Shown: positions 32,252-41,948 of the stretch, piece by piece | How positions within the stretch are numbered: the first letter of the stretch is position 1 | Layout of the letters: each line of letters begins with the position of its first letter | Source: Bacillota bacterium | GTDB taxonomy: Bacteria; Bacillota; Clostridia; Lachnospirales; Lachnospiraceae | Assembly: GCA_023410575.1 (NCBI GenBank) | Contig: JAEYPP010000093.1 | Coordinates: 1-55,571 of the forward strand | Length of the DNA stretch: 55,571 nt | Reading direction: 5' to 3' | The notes under the pieces: generated by a model | The model's input: the letters and a program-made list of their open reading frames with translations, nothing else | The model's database searches: none | What the model was told of the DNA's origin: nothing | Position numbers and translations under genes: made by a program

Positions 32252-33166
32252 GTGAATAAATTATATGATAAGCTACAAATCGTGGTCGCAAAGGAACAAA
32301 TTATAACAGATGAACCATTAAGTAAACATACAACATTTCGCATTGGTGGGCCATGTGATTATTTTGTAAATATCAAGAAGGAAGACGAATTAATAGGAGT
32401 TATTCGTTTATGTAGGGACGAAAAGGTGCCCTATTTCTTAATTGGCAATGGTAGTAATCTTTTAGTGGCGGATGAAGGTTTTCGAGGCGTAGTACTTAAA
32501 ATTGATGATTGTAGTGAAGAATTTACAGTTCAAGAGGAAGAGAATTCCTTGCTTGTAACAGGAAGTGCAGGAATGAATCTGAGTTCATTCGCCATGAAAG
32601 TCGGAAATCTTGGTCTTACTGGATTTGAATTTGCAGCTGGGATACCAGGCACATTAGGTGGAGCGGTATTTATGAATGCTGGTGCTTATGGTGGAGAAAT
32701 AAAAGATTGTATTCATTGCGCTAAAGTAGTAAGTTTCGATGGAGAAGTTATAAACTTATCCAAAGAGGAGCTTCAACTCTCCTATCGAAATAGTATAGTG
32801 CAAAAAGAAGGTTACCTTATATTAAGTGCAACTTTCCGGTTTGTAAAAGGTAATAAGAACGAGATTCTTCAAAGAATTGAGGAATTAAATCGAAGAAGAA
32901 AAGAGAAGCAACCATTGGAATATCCAAGCGCAGGAAGTACCTTTAAACGACCTGAGGGTTATTATGCGGGTAAGTTAATCATGGATGCAGGCCTTAAAGG
33001 ATACCGTGTTGGTGGCGCTATGGTATCAGATAAGCATTGTGGATTTGTTATTAATACTGGTAATGCAACAGCTGCAGATGTAATACAGCTGATTAAAGAT
33101 GTATCACGTATTGTTAATGAAAAGTATCATGTAGTATTAGAGCCAGAAGTAAGAATTTTCCCATAA
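32252..33166 (+). CDS. murB: UDP-N-acetylenolpyruvoylglucosamine reductase
   Basis: The 304-aa flavoenzyme completes UDP-MurNAc synthesis for peptidoglycan. HTTFRIGGP, LIGNGSNLLVAD, GIPGTLGGAVFMNAGAYGG (FAD-binding) and PSAGSTFKRP (catalytic Ser) are present. It starts with GTG behind AGGAG. The murB-rapZ-whiA order is conserved in clostridia. Confidence 0.96.
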   Translation: MNKLYDKLQIVVAKEQIITDEPLSKHTTFRIGGPCDYFVNIKKEDELIGVIRLCRDEKVPYFLIGNGSNLLVADEGFRGVVLKIDDCSEEFTVQEEENSLLVTGSAGMNLSSFAMKVGNLGLTGFEFAAGIPGTLGGAVFMNAGAYGGEIKDCIHCAKVVSFDGEVINLSKEELQLSYRNSIVQKEGYLILSATFRFVKGNKNEILQRIEELNRRRKEKQPLEYPSAGSTFKRPEGYYAGKLIMDAGLKGYRVGGAMVSDKHCGFVINTGNATAADVIQLIKDVSRIVNEKYHVVLEPEVRIFP

Positions 33167-33191
33167 TTATTATGGCAGAAAGAGGGATATG

Positions 33192-34049
33192 ATGAGATTT
33201 GTGATTGTTACTGGAATGTCCGGTGCGGGGAAAAGTTCAGTACTCAAGATGCTTGAGGATTCCGGATATTTTTGTGTTGATAATTTACCAATTCCATTTC
33301 TTATGAAGTTTGCTCGTTTAGCTTTGAAGGATAATTCTACGATTACAAAAGTGGCGCTTGGTATTGATATCCGTAGTGGTCAAGCGCTCGATGAACTCGG
33401 AGATATGCTCGAGGAAGTCAACCGAGCTGGATATGAGTATGAGATCTTATTTCTTGAGGCTTCTACCAATGTCTTAGTGAATAGATATAAGGAAACACGA
33501 AGAATTCATCCACTCTCTGGTAACGGTAGAGTAGATTATGGCATTGAGTTGGAGAGAAAGAAACTGAAGTTTTTAAAAGATCGTGCAGATTATATTATTG
33601 ATACAAGCAGATTATTGATACGAGAGTTAAAAGTGGAAGTTGACAATATATTTGTAAAAGATGGAACCTCACACAACTTTTTTATTACTGTCTTATCTTT
33701 TGGTTTTAAATATGGAATTCCAAGTGATGTTGATTTAATATTTGATGTCCGTTTTTTAGAAAATCCATACTATATACCAGAGTTAAAGCAAAAGACAGGA
33801 AATGATGAGGAAGTTAAAAAGTTTGTTCTAGCATTACCGCAGGCGAATGTTTTTCTTGATAAATTAACTGATTTGCTTATGTTTTTAATTCCTAATTACA
33901 TAACGGAAGGGAAAACACAGTTGGTTATTGGAGTAGGGTGTACTGGCGGAAAGCATCGATCGGTGACAATGACAAATGAACTTACGAAAAGGCTGAGAAC
34001 ATCGGAGTATAGCGTTAAGTCCGAGCATAGGGATATTGAGAAGGGGTAG
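33192..34049 (+). CDS. rapZ: RNase adapter protein RapZ (YvcJ)
   Basis: The 285-aa nucleotide-binding protein has Walker A GMSGAGKSS (~8-16), a kinase-like N-terminal domain, and the conserved C-terminal GVGCTGGKHRSV. In Proteobacteria it guides RNase E to GlmZ; in Firmicutes the role is less clear and linked to cell-wall sugar supply. The second of two adjacent ATGs (33192) has better spacing from GAGGGA. It ends six bases before whiA; yvcK, usually between them, is missing. Confidence 0.92.
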   Translation: MRFVIVTGMSGAGKSSVLKMLEDSGYFCVDNLPIPFLMKFARLALKDNSTITKVALGIDIRSGQALDELGDMLEEVNRAGYEYEILFLEASTNVLVNRYKETRRIHPLSGNGRVDYGIELERKKLKFLKDRADYIIDTSRLLIRELKVEVDNIFVKDGTSHNFFITVLSFGFKYGIPSDVDLIFDVRFLENPYYIPELKQKTGNDEEVKKFVLALPQANVFLDKLTDLLMFLIPNYITEGKTQLVIGVGCTGGKHRSVTMTNELTKRLRTSEYSVKSEHRDIEKG

Positions 34050-34055
34050 AGTAAG

Positions 34056-34997
34056 TTGTCTTTTTCTATGGAAATTAAAGAAGAAATCGGAAGACATATA
34101 AACAATGCACGACATTGTCGTATTGCAGAGGTTGCAGCATTACTAAGCATATGTGGTCGACTGATTATAAAGGATAATCACATCCAAACAATTCAATTTC
34201 AGACAGAAAATGAGATTGTTGCAAGAAAATACTTTACATTATTGAGAAAAACATTTAATATTAAAGCTGAAATTCTTATTCGTAAAAATATGACTATGAA
34301 GAAAAGTACAACGTATCTTCTAGTAGTAAAAAATAAGCATCAGGTGCAAACTTTATTTCAAGCAACCAAACTTGCTATTGATGAGGAAACACAAGATAAA
34401 GGCTTGTTTATTGATCATCTTATTGTACAAAACACATGTTGTAAGAGAGCGTTTATACGAGGAGTCTTTTTGGCGGCTGGATCGATAAGTGCTCCAGAGA
34501 AGACGTATCATTTTGAGGTAGTACTACCCAATTTACATCGGGCAGAGCAATTGCAAAAAGTTATTAGTGCCTTCAAGGTTGACGCAAAAATTGTGATTAG
34601 AAAACGATACTATGTTGTATACGTAAAAGAAGGATCGCAGATTGTTGATTTGCTTAATGTTATGGAAGCTCATGTAGCTTTGATGAATTTTGAAAATGTT
34701 AGAATACTAAAAGAGATGCGTAATGCAATCAATCGGCAAGTAAACTGTGAGGCAGCTAATATTAGCAAAACAGTGAAAGCAGCATCGAAGCAAATTGATG
34801 ATATTATTTTTATTCGAGACACTATAGGATTTGACAACATTGCAGAAGGGCTAGAGGATATAGCAAAACTTCGGATTGCTTATCCAGAAGCGTCTTTAAA
34901 AGAGTTAGGAGCAATGCTAAATCCACCAATTGGAAAGTCAGGTGTAAATCACAGGTTAAAAAAACTTTGTTGTATAGCGGATGGTTTAAGGCAATAA
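34056..34997 (+). CDS. whiA: DNA-binding protein WhiA
   Basis: The 313-aa protein begins with TTG, giving MSFSMEIKEEIGRH, the family's usual start. It has a LAGLIDADG-like N-terminal part (CCKRAFIRGVFLAAGSIS, ~126-144, without nuclease residues) and a C-terminal helix-turn-helix (ASLKELGAMLNPPIGKSGVNHRLKKL). It affects cell division and chromosome segregation in Firmicutes. It is followed 16 bases later by crh. Confidence 0.94.
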   Translation: MSFSMEIKEEIGRHINNARHCRIAEVAALLSICGRLIIKDNHIQTIQFQTENEIVARKYFTLLRKTFNIKAEILIRKNMTMKKSTTYLLVVKNKHQVQTLFQATKLAIDEETQDKGLFIDHLIVQNTCCKRAFIRGVFLAAGSISAPEKTYHFEVVLPNLHRAEQLQKVISAFKVDAKIVIRKRYYVVYVKEGSQIVDLLNVMEAHVALMNFENVRILKEMRNAINRQVNCEAANISKTVKAASKQIDDIIFIRDTIGFDNIAEGLEDIAKLRIAYPEASLKELGAMLNPPIGKSGVNHRLKKLCCIADGLRQ

Positions 34998-35013
34998 AAG
35001 GAGGAAGGAAACA

Positions 35014-35268
35014 ATGATTTCGAAGAAAATAGTAATTAAAATACCAACAGGATTAGAGGCAAGACCAGTAGCTCTATTAGTTCAGGTAGCCAGCCAATAT
35101 GAAAGTAGTGTGTATGTAGAGAGTGAAGACAAAAAAGTGAATGCAAAAAGTATCATGGGTATGATGAGTTTAGGTCTCCCAGCTGGAGAAGAAATTACTG
35201 TAACGGCCGATGGTTTGGATGAAGATGTTGCAATGGAAAACATAGAGAAATACCTGTGTGGTAGATAA
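35014..35268 (+). CDS. crh: Crh-type HPr paralogue (Glu at position 15)
   Basis: The 84-aa HPr-fold protein has Ser46 intact in AKSIMGMMSLG, so HprK can use it. The site equal to the phosphotransfer His15 is Glu (TGLEARPVA, E15). It therefore cannot carry phosphate in the sugar phosphotransferase chain and should act only as a CcpA co-regulator, like Bacillus Crh, which has Gln there. Its place after whiA matches the B. subtilis yvcJKL-crh order. Acidic E15 could also mimic phospho-His. A terminator follows. Confidence 0.9.
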   Translation: MISKKIVIKIPTGLEARPVALLVQVASQYESSVYVESEDKKVNAKSIMGMMSLGLPAGEEITVTADGLDEDVAMENIEKYLCGR

Positions 35269-35269
35269 A

Positions 35270-35302
35270 CGAAAGGCCTAGCGTTTTTGCTAGGCTTTTT
35301 AC
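35270..35302 (+). terminator. Terminator after crh
   Basis: AAGGCCTAGC with GCTAGGCTTT around TTTTT, then T-rich. It ends the hprK-crh gene run. Confidence 0.85.
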
Positions 35303-35405
35303 ATAGGAATTTCTCCGAATTAATGATATAAAAATGCTACGTAGGATGAACACTAGGACTTGAAGCGTGAAGGGATTTAATTCAATTAGAGAGGGAGTAT
35401 AAGAA

Positions 35406-36686
35406 ATGAAAAAAATAGGATTGCTATTGATAGTACTAGCATTATGCATTTCGATAAGAGAAGAAAAAGTCTCTGCATCTTCTAGTAGCGTTGGCATTAT
35501 GATTATGAACAGTGATGGTAGTTATACGTGGTATGATTTTAATGAAAGTGAAACAAGAACAAAGAACGTAATTCAGTATTCATCCAATCAGACGGTTATG
35601 TTACCAGCATATAAAATTTCTACTTTGATGGATGATATAAAATATTCCTATAATTCAAAAACGAAACAAGTAACGTTGTCCAATAAAAAAAATGGAAGGA
35701 AGATAGTTGGAACCGTAAATAGTACAAAACTAAATTATTATGCGAAGGCAAATTCGAAAGGTACTGTTAAGAAGATGAAATCCCGAATTTACATAGCTAA
35801 AAGCAGTGGAGTAATGATTCCAGCAGATGCTTTGAAGTACGTAATGTATAGTGGGGGTTATGACCATATAAAAGCAGAGGATATGATCGGATTCGGTTAC
35901 GATTGTATCACATATGGAGAGACCTATATATATAGTGCAAGTGCACCATTAGGTGATTTACCAAAGGCAACAAAGGTAAAAGGCTTAAGTCATACGGTTC
36001 GTGTAACGATACCAGAGGGATATTCTGTTGTTCAGATTTTTGATTTATTAGTAAAAAAAGGAGTGTGTGAATCAACAGAAGGGTTGTTTGATGCTTGTCA
36101 AAACTACGCTTTTGATTATGAGAGATATCCGTTCTTAAAAGAGATAGAACAATACAAGGGTCGATGTTTTCGATTAGAGGGTTATTTATATCCGGATACG
36201 AACGAATACTATCGGTTATGTCCACCCCAAGATGCAATTGGTGTCTTATTACGTAATACAAAATCTAAGATAACAGAGGAAATGATAACTAGAGCTAAAG
36301 AATGTGGAATGTCCATGGATGAAATTATAACACTAGCTTCTATTATTGAAAAAGAAGGTACTACAGCATATGATAAAAAGATGATATCATCGGTTTTAAT
36401 TAATCGCTTAAATCAGAAGATGAAACTCCAAGTTGATGCAACCGATTTCTACATTGACAGATACATAAAACCGTATAATGCAGGAGATATAGAAGAGTTT
36501 AAGGCTCAATATAATACCTATGTTCGTCCTGCATTACCAGTAGGCCCAATCTGCAACCCAGGCAAAGAGGCTATTATGGCAGCATTATATCCAGAACAAA
36601 GTAATTATCTTTTCTTTTGCAGTGATAAAGAAGGAAAGTATTATTATTCTGAAACATATGAGGAACACTTGTCTAATTTAGATTAG
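35406..36686 (+). CDS. MltG/YceG-like endolytic transglycosylase with N-terminal stalk domain
   Basis: The 426-aa exported protein has a signal peptide (~1-24) and a copper-amine-oxidase-like domain (~30-165: beta-rich, YKISTLMDDIKYSYNSKTKQV). The MltG domain (~195-425) shows VRVTIPEGYSVVQIFDLL (LysM-like part), LEGYLYPDT, catalytic Glu in LASIIEKEG and PVGPICNPGKEA. It cleaves nascent glycan strands and sets their length. The stalk replaces the membrane anchor of standard MltG, so it may be bound differently. Confidence 0.85.
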   Translation: MKKIGLLLIVLALCISIREEKVSASSSSVGIMIMNSDGSYTWYDFNESETRTKNVIQYSSNQTVMLPAYKISTLMDDIKYSYNSKTKQVTLSNKKNGRKIVGTVNSTKLNYYAKANSKGTVKKMKSRIYIAKSSGVMIPADALKYVMYSGGYDHIKAEDMIGFGYDCITYGETYIYSASAPLGDLPKATKVKGLSHTVRVTIPEGYSVVQIFDLLVKKGVCESTEGLFDACQNYAFDYERYPFLKEIEQYKGRCFRLEGYLYPDTNEYYRLCPPQDAIGVLLRNTKSKITEEMITRAKECGMSMDEIITLASIIEKEGTTAYDKKMISSVLINRLNQKMKLQVDATDFYIDRYIKPYNAGDIEEFKAQYNTYVRPALPVGPICNPGKEAIMAALYPEQSNYLFFCSDKEGKYYYSETYEEHLSNLD

Positions 36687-36815
36687 ATTACAGATACTCG
36701 TTGCGAATAAGTGTTCGGACTGATATAATTGAAATGTAGAACTTTGTATTGCATACTAATATTAGGGGTTACATTTATTTTTTATAGTTACGGCACTAAG
36801 GGGAGGAGGATAAGG

Positions 36816-38210
36816 ATGGAAACTAAAAAAACATCGAAGAAAAGAACAAAAAGAGTTTCAATACGTAAGATGACTAAGATCTTAATTATTGAAGGGTTAG
36901 TATTAACAATTTTAGTGATTAGTTTAGCTATGATGAAATTGATTGAATCGAAAGAAACAGACAATCAACAAGTAGTAGAAAATATCACTCCTACTTCTCC
37001 AATAGATATTTCACCAACGATTACTCCTAAAGAGGAAAAAGAAAAGATAGAAAAAGAGAAACAAGCAGAATATCTAAAGACTGCAGAAATGTTAGCAGCT
37101 CAATATGATTATGATGGTGCCATTGAATATTTAAAAGGATATGGAGAGAATTATAGTAATATTACAGAATTTGTAAGTTCAATTGCAGATTATGAGACAA
37201 AGAAATCAAAATGCGATCCTTTTGGAGCATATGAATCAGCGACTGAAATTAATCATATTTTCTTTCATTCATTAATTTATGATACAGAAAAGGCATTTAA
37301 TTCTTATGAAGCCAATGGATATAATTATTATATGACTACAGTTTCTGAATTTAAAGAAATGATGAGGCAGATGTATGAATCAGGTTATGTATTGGTTAGT
37401 ATTCATGATGTAGTACAACAAGTCGAAAAAGAGGATGGCACGATATCCTTTGAAGAAGGTAATATTATGCTTCCGCCAGATAAAAAACCATTTGTTCTAT
37501 CACAAGATGATGTAAATTATTATGATTATATGGATGGTGATGGGTTTGCTTCAAGAGTGGTGATCGATCAAAATGGACGACCTTCTACAGAGATTATACT
37601 AGAGGATGGAACAAGTCAAATTGGTGATTATGATATGATCCCTGTACTTGAAAGCTTTATTGAAGAGCATCCTGATTTCTCATATAAAGGTGCGAGAGGA
37701 ATTATTGCGTTAACAGGTTATGAAGGAGCACTTGGATACCGAACGGATCCTACTTCAAGTAATTTAGAAACTTATGAGCACGATAAACAGACCGTTATTC
37801 AAGTTGCTAATGTAATGAGGGAATATGGTTGGGAGTTTGCATGTCATAGTAATGGACATAGAGATATGGCAGAGAGTTCACAAGGTTTTTTAGAAAGTGA
37901 CACAAAGAGTTGGTTAGAGAATGTTGGAGCATTAGTTGGAGAAACTGATATTTATATTTATCCTTTTGGAATCGATGTTCAAAGTGGTATAAAACCATAT
38001 GATAATGAAAAATATAAATACTTAAAAGCTAGTGGTTTTAATATTTTTTGTGGAGTGGAAGCAAAACCTTGGATGCAGATTAATAAGGATTATGTTCGAA
38101 TGCAACGTCGTCCTTTGGATGGACAAGCAATGTTAATGTATCCAGATCGACTTGCAGATTTATTTGATTTATCAACGGTAATTGATCCATCAAGACCACC
38201 AATACAATAA
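36816..38210 (+). CDS. Membrane-anchored polysaccharide deacetylase-like protein
   Basis: The 464-aa protein has a basic N-terminus, one membrane span (~20-42), a Pro/Thr-rich linker (TPTSPIDISPTITPK) and a helical TPR-like piece. The NodB-type fold follows: SQDDVNYYDY (motif 1, normally FDDG) and ACHSNGHRD (motif 2, His-Ser-x-x-His). Motif 1 is atypical in that the second Asp is followed by Val-Asn, so activity is uncertain but the metal triad D/H/H is present. ATG at 36816 follows GGAGGAGG. Confidence 0.8.
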   Translation: METKKTSKKRTKRVSIRKMTKILIIEGLVLTILVISLAMMKLIESKETDNQQVVENITPTSPIDISPTITPKEEKEKIEKEKQAEYLKTAEMLAAQYDYDGAIEYLKGYGENYSNITEFVSSIADYETKKSKCDPFGAYESATEINHIFFHSLIYDTEKAFNSYEANGYNYYMTTVSEFKEMMRQMYESGYVLVSIHDVVQQVEKEDGTISFEEGNIMLPPDKKPFVLSQDDVNYYDYMDGDGFASRVVIDQNGRPSTEIILEDGTSQIGDYDMIPVLESFIEEHPDFSYKGARGIIALTGYEGALGYRTDPTSSNLETYEHDKQTVIQVANVMREYGWEFACHSNGHRDMAESSQGFLESDTKSWLENVGALVGETDIYIYPFGIDVQSGIKPYDNEKYKYLKASGFNIFCGVEAKPWMQINKDYVRMQRRPLDGQAMLMYPDRLADLFDLSTVIDPSRPPIQ

Positions 38211-38282
38211 TCTAATTATAAAATCACATCAGGGTTTTACAATGCCAAACGTGTGGAGCAATGAATAGAGAAGGGAAAGGAT

Positions 38283-41200
38283 ATGAGTTTTACACATTTA
38301 CACGTTCATACAGAATATAGCTTGCTTGATGGTTCGGGTAAGATTAAGGAGATGGCTGCTAGAGCAAAAGAACTTGGTATGGACGCTCTTGCAATTACCG
38401 ATCACGGTGTAATGTATGGAGCAATCGATTTTTACCGTGCGTGTTTAGCTGAGGGAATTAAGCCAATCATTGGCTGTGAAATATATGTTGCACCTAGTTC
38501 AAGATTTGATAAAGAAGGCAACGCATCAGATGATCGTTATTATCACTTAGTATTACTTGCTGAGAATAATATAGGGTATCATAATTTGATGAAAATTGTA
38601 TCACGTGGTTTTACGGAAGGGTTTTATTATAAACCTCGAGTTGACTATGAGATATTAGAACAATATCATGAAGGTATTATAGCTTTATCAGCATGCCTTG
38701 CTGGAGAAATATCAGTTTCCTTGCGCCGAAACATGTATGAGGAAGCAAAAAAATCAGCATATCATTTACAAGAGATTTTTGGAGAAGGTAATTTTTTTCT
38801 AGAATTACAAGATCATGGATATCCGGAACAAAAACAAGTAAATCAGGGATTATTACGACTTCATGAAGAAACAAAAATCCCTTTGGTTGTAACAAATGAT
38901 ATTCATTATACGTTAGAATCAGATGCTCAAGCACATGATATTCTGTTGTGCATCCAAACACAGAAGAAGGTACAGGATGAAGACCGTATGCGTTACGAAG
39001 GCGGTCAGTTCTATATGAAGTCACCAGAGGAGATGAAAGAACTCTTTCCTTATGCTCTTGAAGCGATTGAGAATACAGGAGAGATTGCTAAGCGTTGTAA
39101 TGTTTCAATTGAGTTTGGTAAATACAAATTGCCTAAGTATGATGTACCGAAAGGGTATACAGCGTGGGAATATCTAAATAAACTTTGTTCGGAAGGTTTA
39201 ATAAGGCGTTATCAAACTCCATCACAGGAATTATGGGATCGTCTTCACTATGAATTGGAGACAATTCATGGGATGGGATTTGTCGACTATTTTCTAATAG
39301 TGTGGGATTTTATCAAGTACGCGAAAGATCATGGGATTGCAGTAGGACCAGGACGAGGAAGTGCTGCAGGTAGTGTCGTTTCTTATTGTCTTGATATCAC
39401 AAATATAGATCCAATTCGCTATAGTTTATTGTTTGAGCGATTTTTGAATCCTGAACGACTTACGATGCCTGATATTGATATTGATTTTTGCTATGAACGT
39501 AGACAAGAGGTTATTGACTATGTTGTAGGCAAATATGGAAAAGATAAAGTAGTTCAGATTGTAACATTTGGTACAATGGCGGCGCGTGGTGTTATACGTG
39601 ATGTTGGTCGTGCTTTGGATATGTCATATGCCTCTGTCGATGTTGTAGCAAAGATGATTCCGACGGAATTAAACATTACGATCGACCGTGCACTTGAGAT
39701 AAATCCTGAGTTGAGAAAACTATACCAAAACGATAATGAAATTAACTATTTAATAGATATGTCAAAACGTTTGGAGGGCTTACCAAGACATACTTCAATG
39801 CATGCAGCAGGTGTTGTTATTAGTAATGCCCCTGTAGATGAATATGTTCCAATATCTCGTGGTTCAGAAGATGCGATTACAACTCAGTTCACAATGACTA
39901 CATTAGAAGAACTTGGTTTATTAAAGATGGACTTTTTGGGCCTTCGAACATTAACAGTAATACAAAATGCAGTTAATATCGTGAATCAAAATAGGAATGC
40001 TGATAACGTACTAAAAATAGATGATATTGATTATAATGATAGTAAGGTATTTGAACTGATTGCTTCAGGAAAGACGGAAGGTATTTTTCAGTTAGAAAGT
40101 ACTGGAATGAAAAGCTTTATGAAGGAGTTAAAAGCAAGTTCCCTAGAAGATGTCATTGCAGGAATTTCTTTATATCGCCCTGGTCCAATGGATTTTATAC
40201 CAAAGTATATTAAAGGAAAATTGAATCAGGATAGTATTGTGTATGAGTGTAAAGAGTTAGAGCCAATACTAGCACCAACTTATGGGTGTATCGTGTATCA
40301 GGAACAGGTTATGCAAATTGTTCGAGAACTTGCTGGTTATAGTTTCGGGCGAAGTGATTTAGTACGACGTGCAATGTCTAAGAAAAAAGCTTCAGTTATG
40401 GAGAAGGAACGTCACAACTTTGTATACGGCAATGAGGAGGAAGGGGTTCCTGGATGCATTGCAAAAGGAATATCCGAAGATGTAGCAAATCATATTTTTG
40501 ATGAGATGTCGGATTTTGCAAAGTATGCATTTAATAAATCTCATGCTGCTGCATATGCAGTAGTTTCTTATCAGACTGCCTTTTTAAAATGCTATTACCC
40601 GGTTGAGTTTATGGCCGCACTTATGACATCTGTTATTGATAATTCAACGAAAGTAGCAGAATATATTTATACCTGCCGTCAGATGGGGATTAAGCTGTTG
40701 CCACCTGATGTAAATGAGGGTTATGCATCATTTACCGTAAAAGATGGTTATATTCGCTATGGCTTGAATGCAATTAAGGGACTTGGACGCCCAGTGATAG
40801 ATGCACTTGTTCAAGAGCGAGAAGAGAATGGGCTTTTTACAAGTTTAAAAGATTTTTCTTCCCGTTTGTCAAATAAAGAAGTAAATAAGAGAACAATTGA
40901 AAGTTTTATTAAATCAGGTGCATTTGATAGTTTACCTGGTACAAGAAAACAGTTGATGCATATCTATGTTCAAATATTAGATAGTGTAGCTCAAGAAAGA
41001 AAACATGCGATGACAGGTCAGATGTCGTTGTTTGATCTTGATGGTGATGCAAAAGTAGAACAAGATCAGTATGCGATGCCTAACGTAGGGGAATATACAA
41101 TAGAGGAGAAATTAGCATTTGAAAAGGAAGTATTGGGAATTTATGTCAGTGGACATCCGCTTGATGCTTATGAACAGCTTCTTAAGAAAAATGCTACAGT

Positions 41201-41747
41201 GAATACAACAGATTTTGTTATCGATGAGGAGACAAATACCGTACGTGTTCAAGATGGAAACATCGAGACGCTAGGTGGGATGATCACTTCCCGAACCCTA
41301 AAAACTACAAGAACAAATAGTATTATGGCATTCATTACATTGGAAGATATGTTTGGAGTAGTAGAAATTATTGTTTTTCCGCGTGACTATGAAAAATATA
41401 AAAATCTAATCGAGGTAGATCAACGAGTTTTAATTCGAGGTAAAATTGCAGTTGAGGAAGATAAACCAGCGAAGATGATTTGTCAAAGTATTATACCATT
41501 TGATGAGATACCTCGAGAGATATGGGTTAAGTTTGCAGATAAAGAACAGTATTTATCACAAGAACAAGCACTTAACCGTCTAATTCAACCATATGACGGA
41601 AAAGATCAGGTAGTCATATTCTGTGAAAAGGAAAAAGTCGTAAAACGTTTACCACAGAGTATGTCTGTGGAATGGAATTTGGAACTTAGGAAACAATTTT
41701 ACGAAAAATTTTCGGAAGAAAATGTGAAAGTTCGATATAAACTGTAA
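38283..41747 (+). CDS. dnaE: DNA polymerase III alpha subunit (DnaE)
   Basis: The 1154-aa replicative polymerase has an N-terminal PHP domain with intact metal residues (THLHVHTEYSLLDG), a family C polymerase core with catalytic aspartates in MPDIDIDF (~395-402), tandem HhH and a C-terminal OB fold (ETLGGMITSRTLKT, TLEDMFGVVEIIVF). It is the DnaE1/DnaE3 type rather than PolC, since no exonuclease insertion is present. It is directly followed by pfkA, as in many Firmicutes. Confidence 0.96.
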   Translation: MSFTHLHVHTEYSLLDGSGKIKEMAARAKELGMDALAITDHGVMYGAIDFYRACLAEGIKPIIGCEIYVAPSSRFDKEGNASDDRYYHLVLLAENNIGYHNLMKIVSRGFTEGFYYKPRVDYEILEQYHEGIIALSACLAGEISVSLRRNMYEEAKKSAYHLQEIFGEGNFFLELQDHGYPEQKQVNQGLLRLHEETKIPLVVTNDIHYTLESDAQAHDILLCIQTQKKVQDEDRMRYEGGQFYMKSPEEMKELFPYALEAIENTGEIAKRCNVSIEFGKYKLPKYDVPKGYTAWEYLNKLCSEGLIRRYQTPSQELWDRLHYELETIHGMGFVDYFLIVWDFIKYAKDHGIAVGPGRGSAAGSVVSYCLDITNIDPIRYSLLFERFLNPERLTMPDIDIDFCYERRQEVIDYVVGKYGKDKVVQIVTFGTMAARGVIRDVGRALDMSYASVDVVAKMIPTELNITIDRALEINPELRKLYQNDNEINYLIDMSKRLEGLPRHTSMHAAGVVISNAPVDEYVPISRGSEDAITTQFTMTTLEELGLLKMDFLGLRTLTVIQNAVNIVNQNRNADNVLKIDDIDYNDSKVFELIASGKTEGIFQLESTGMKSFMKELKASSLEDVIAGISLYRPGPMDFIPKYIKGKLNQDSIVYECKELEPILAPTYGCIVYQEQVMQIVRELAGYSFGRSDLVRRAMSKKKASVMEKERHNFVYGNEEEGVPGCIAKGISEDVANHIFDEMSDFAKYAFNKSHAAAYAVVSYQTAFLKCYYPVEFMAALMTSVIDNSTKVAEYIYTCRQMGIKLLPPDVNEGYASFTVKDGYIRYGLNAIKGLGRPVIDALVQEREENGLFTSLKDFSSRLSNKEVNKRTIESFIKSGAFDSLPGTRKQLMHIYVQILDSVAQERKHAMTGQMSLFDLDGDAKVEQDQYAMPNVGEYTIEEKLAFEKEVLGIYVSGHPLDAYEQLLKKNATVNTTDFVIDEETNTVRVQDGNIETLGGMITSRTLKTTRTNSIMAFITLEDMFGVVEIIVFPRDYEKYKNLIEVDQRVLIRGKIAVEEDKPAKMICQSIIPFDEIPREIWVKFADKEQYLSQEQALNRLIQPYDGKDQVVIFCEKEKVVKRLPQSMSVEWNLELRKQFYEKFSEENVKVRYKL

Positions 41748-41948
41748 GCACTTTCAATGATTTGTAAAGACTTTCATTGTAAATAATATACAAGTTGACG
41801 AAAAAATTGTTGTAAAAAGTACATTTCTTGGCGAAAAGAGTATTGAAAAACATATAAGCATGGTTTACAATAAATAAAGTTAAGCAAAAACTTTGAGATT
41901 GGTATTCATTATGTTAAGTATTTCGATATAATTTTCGGAGGTAAAACA

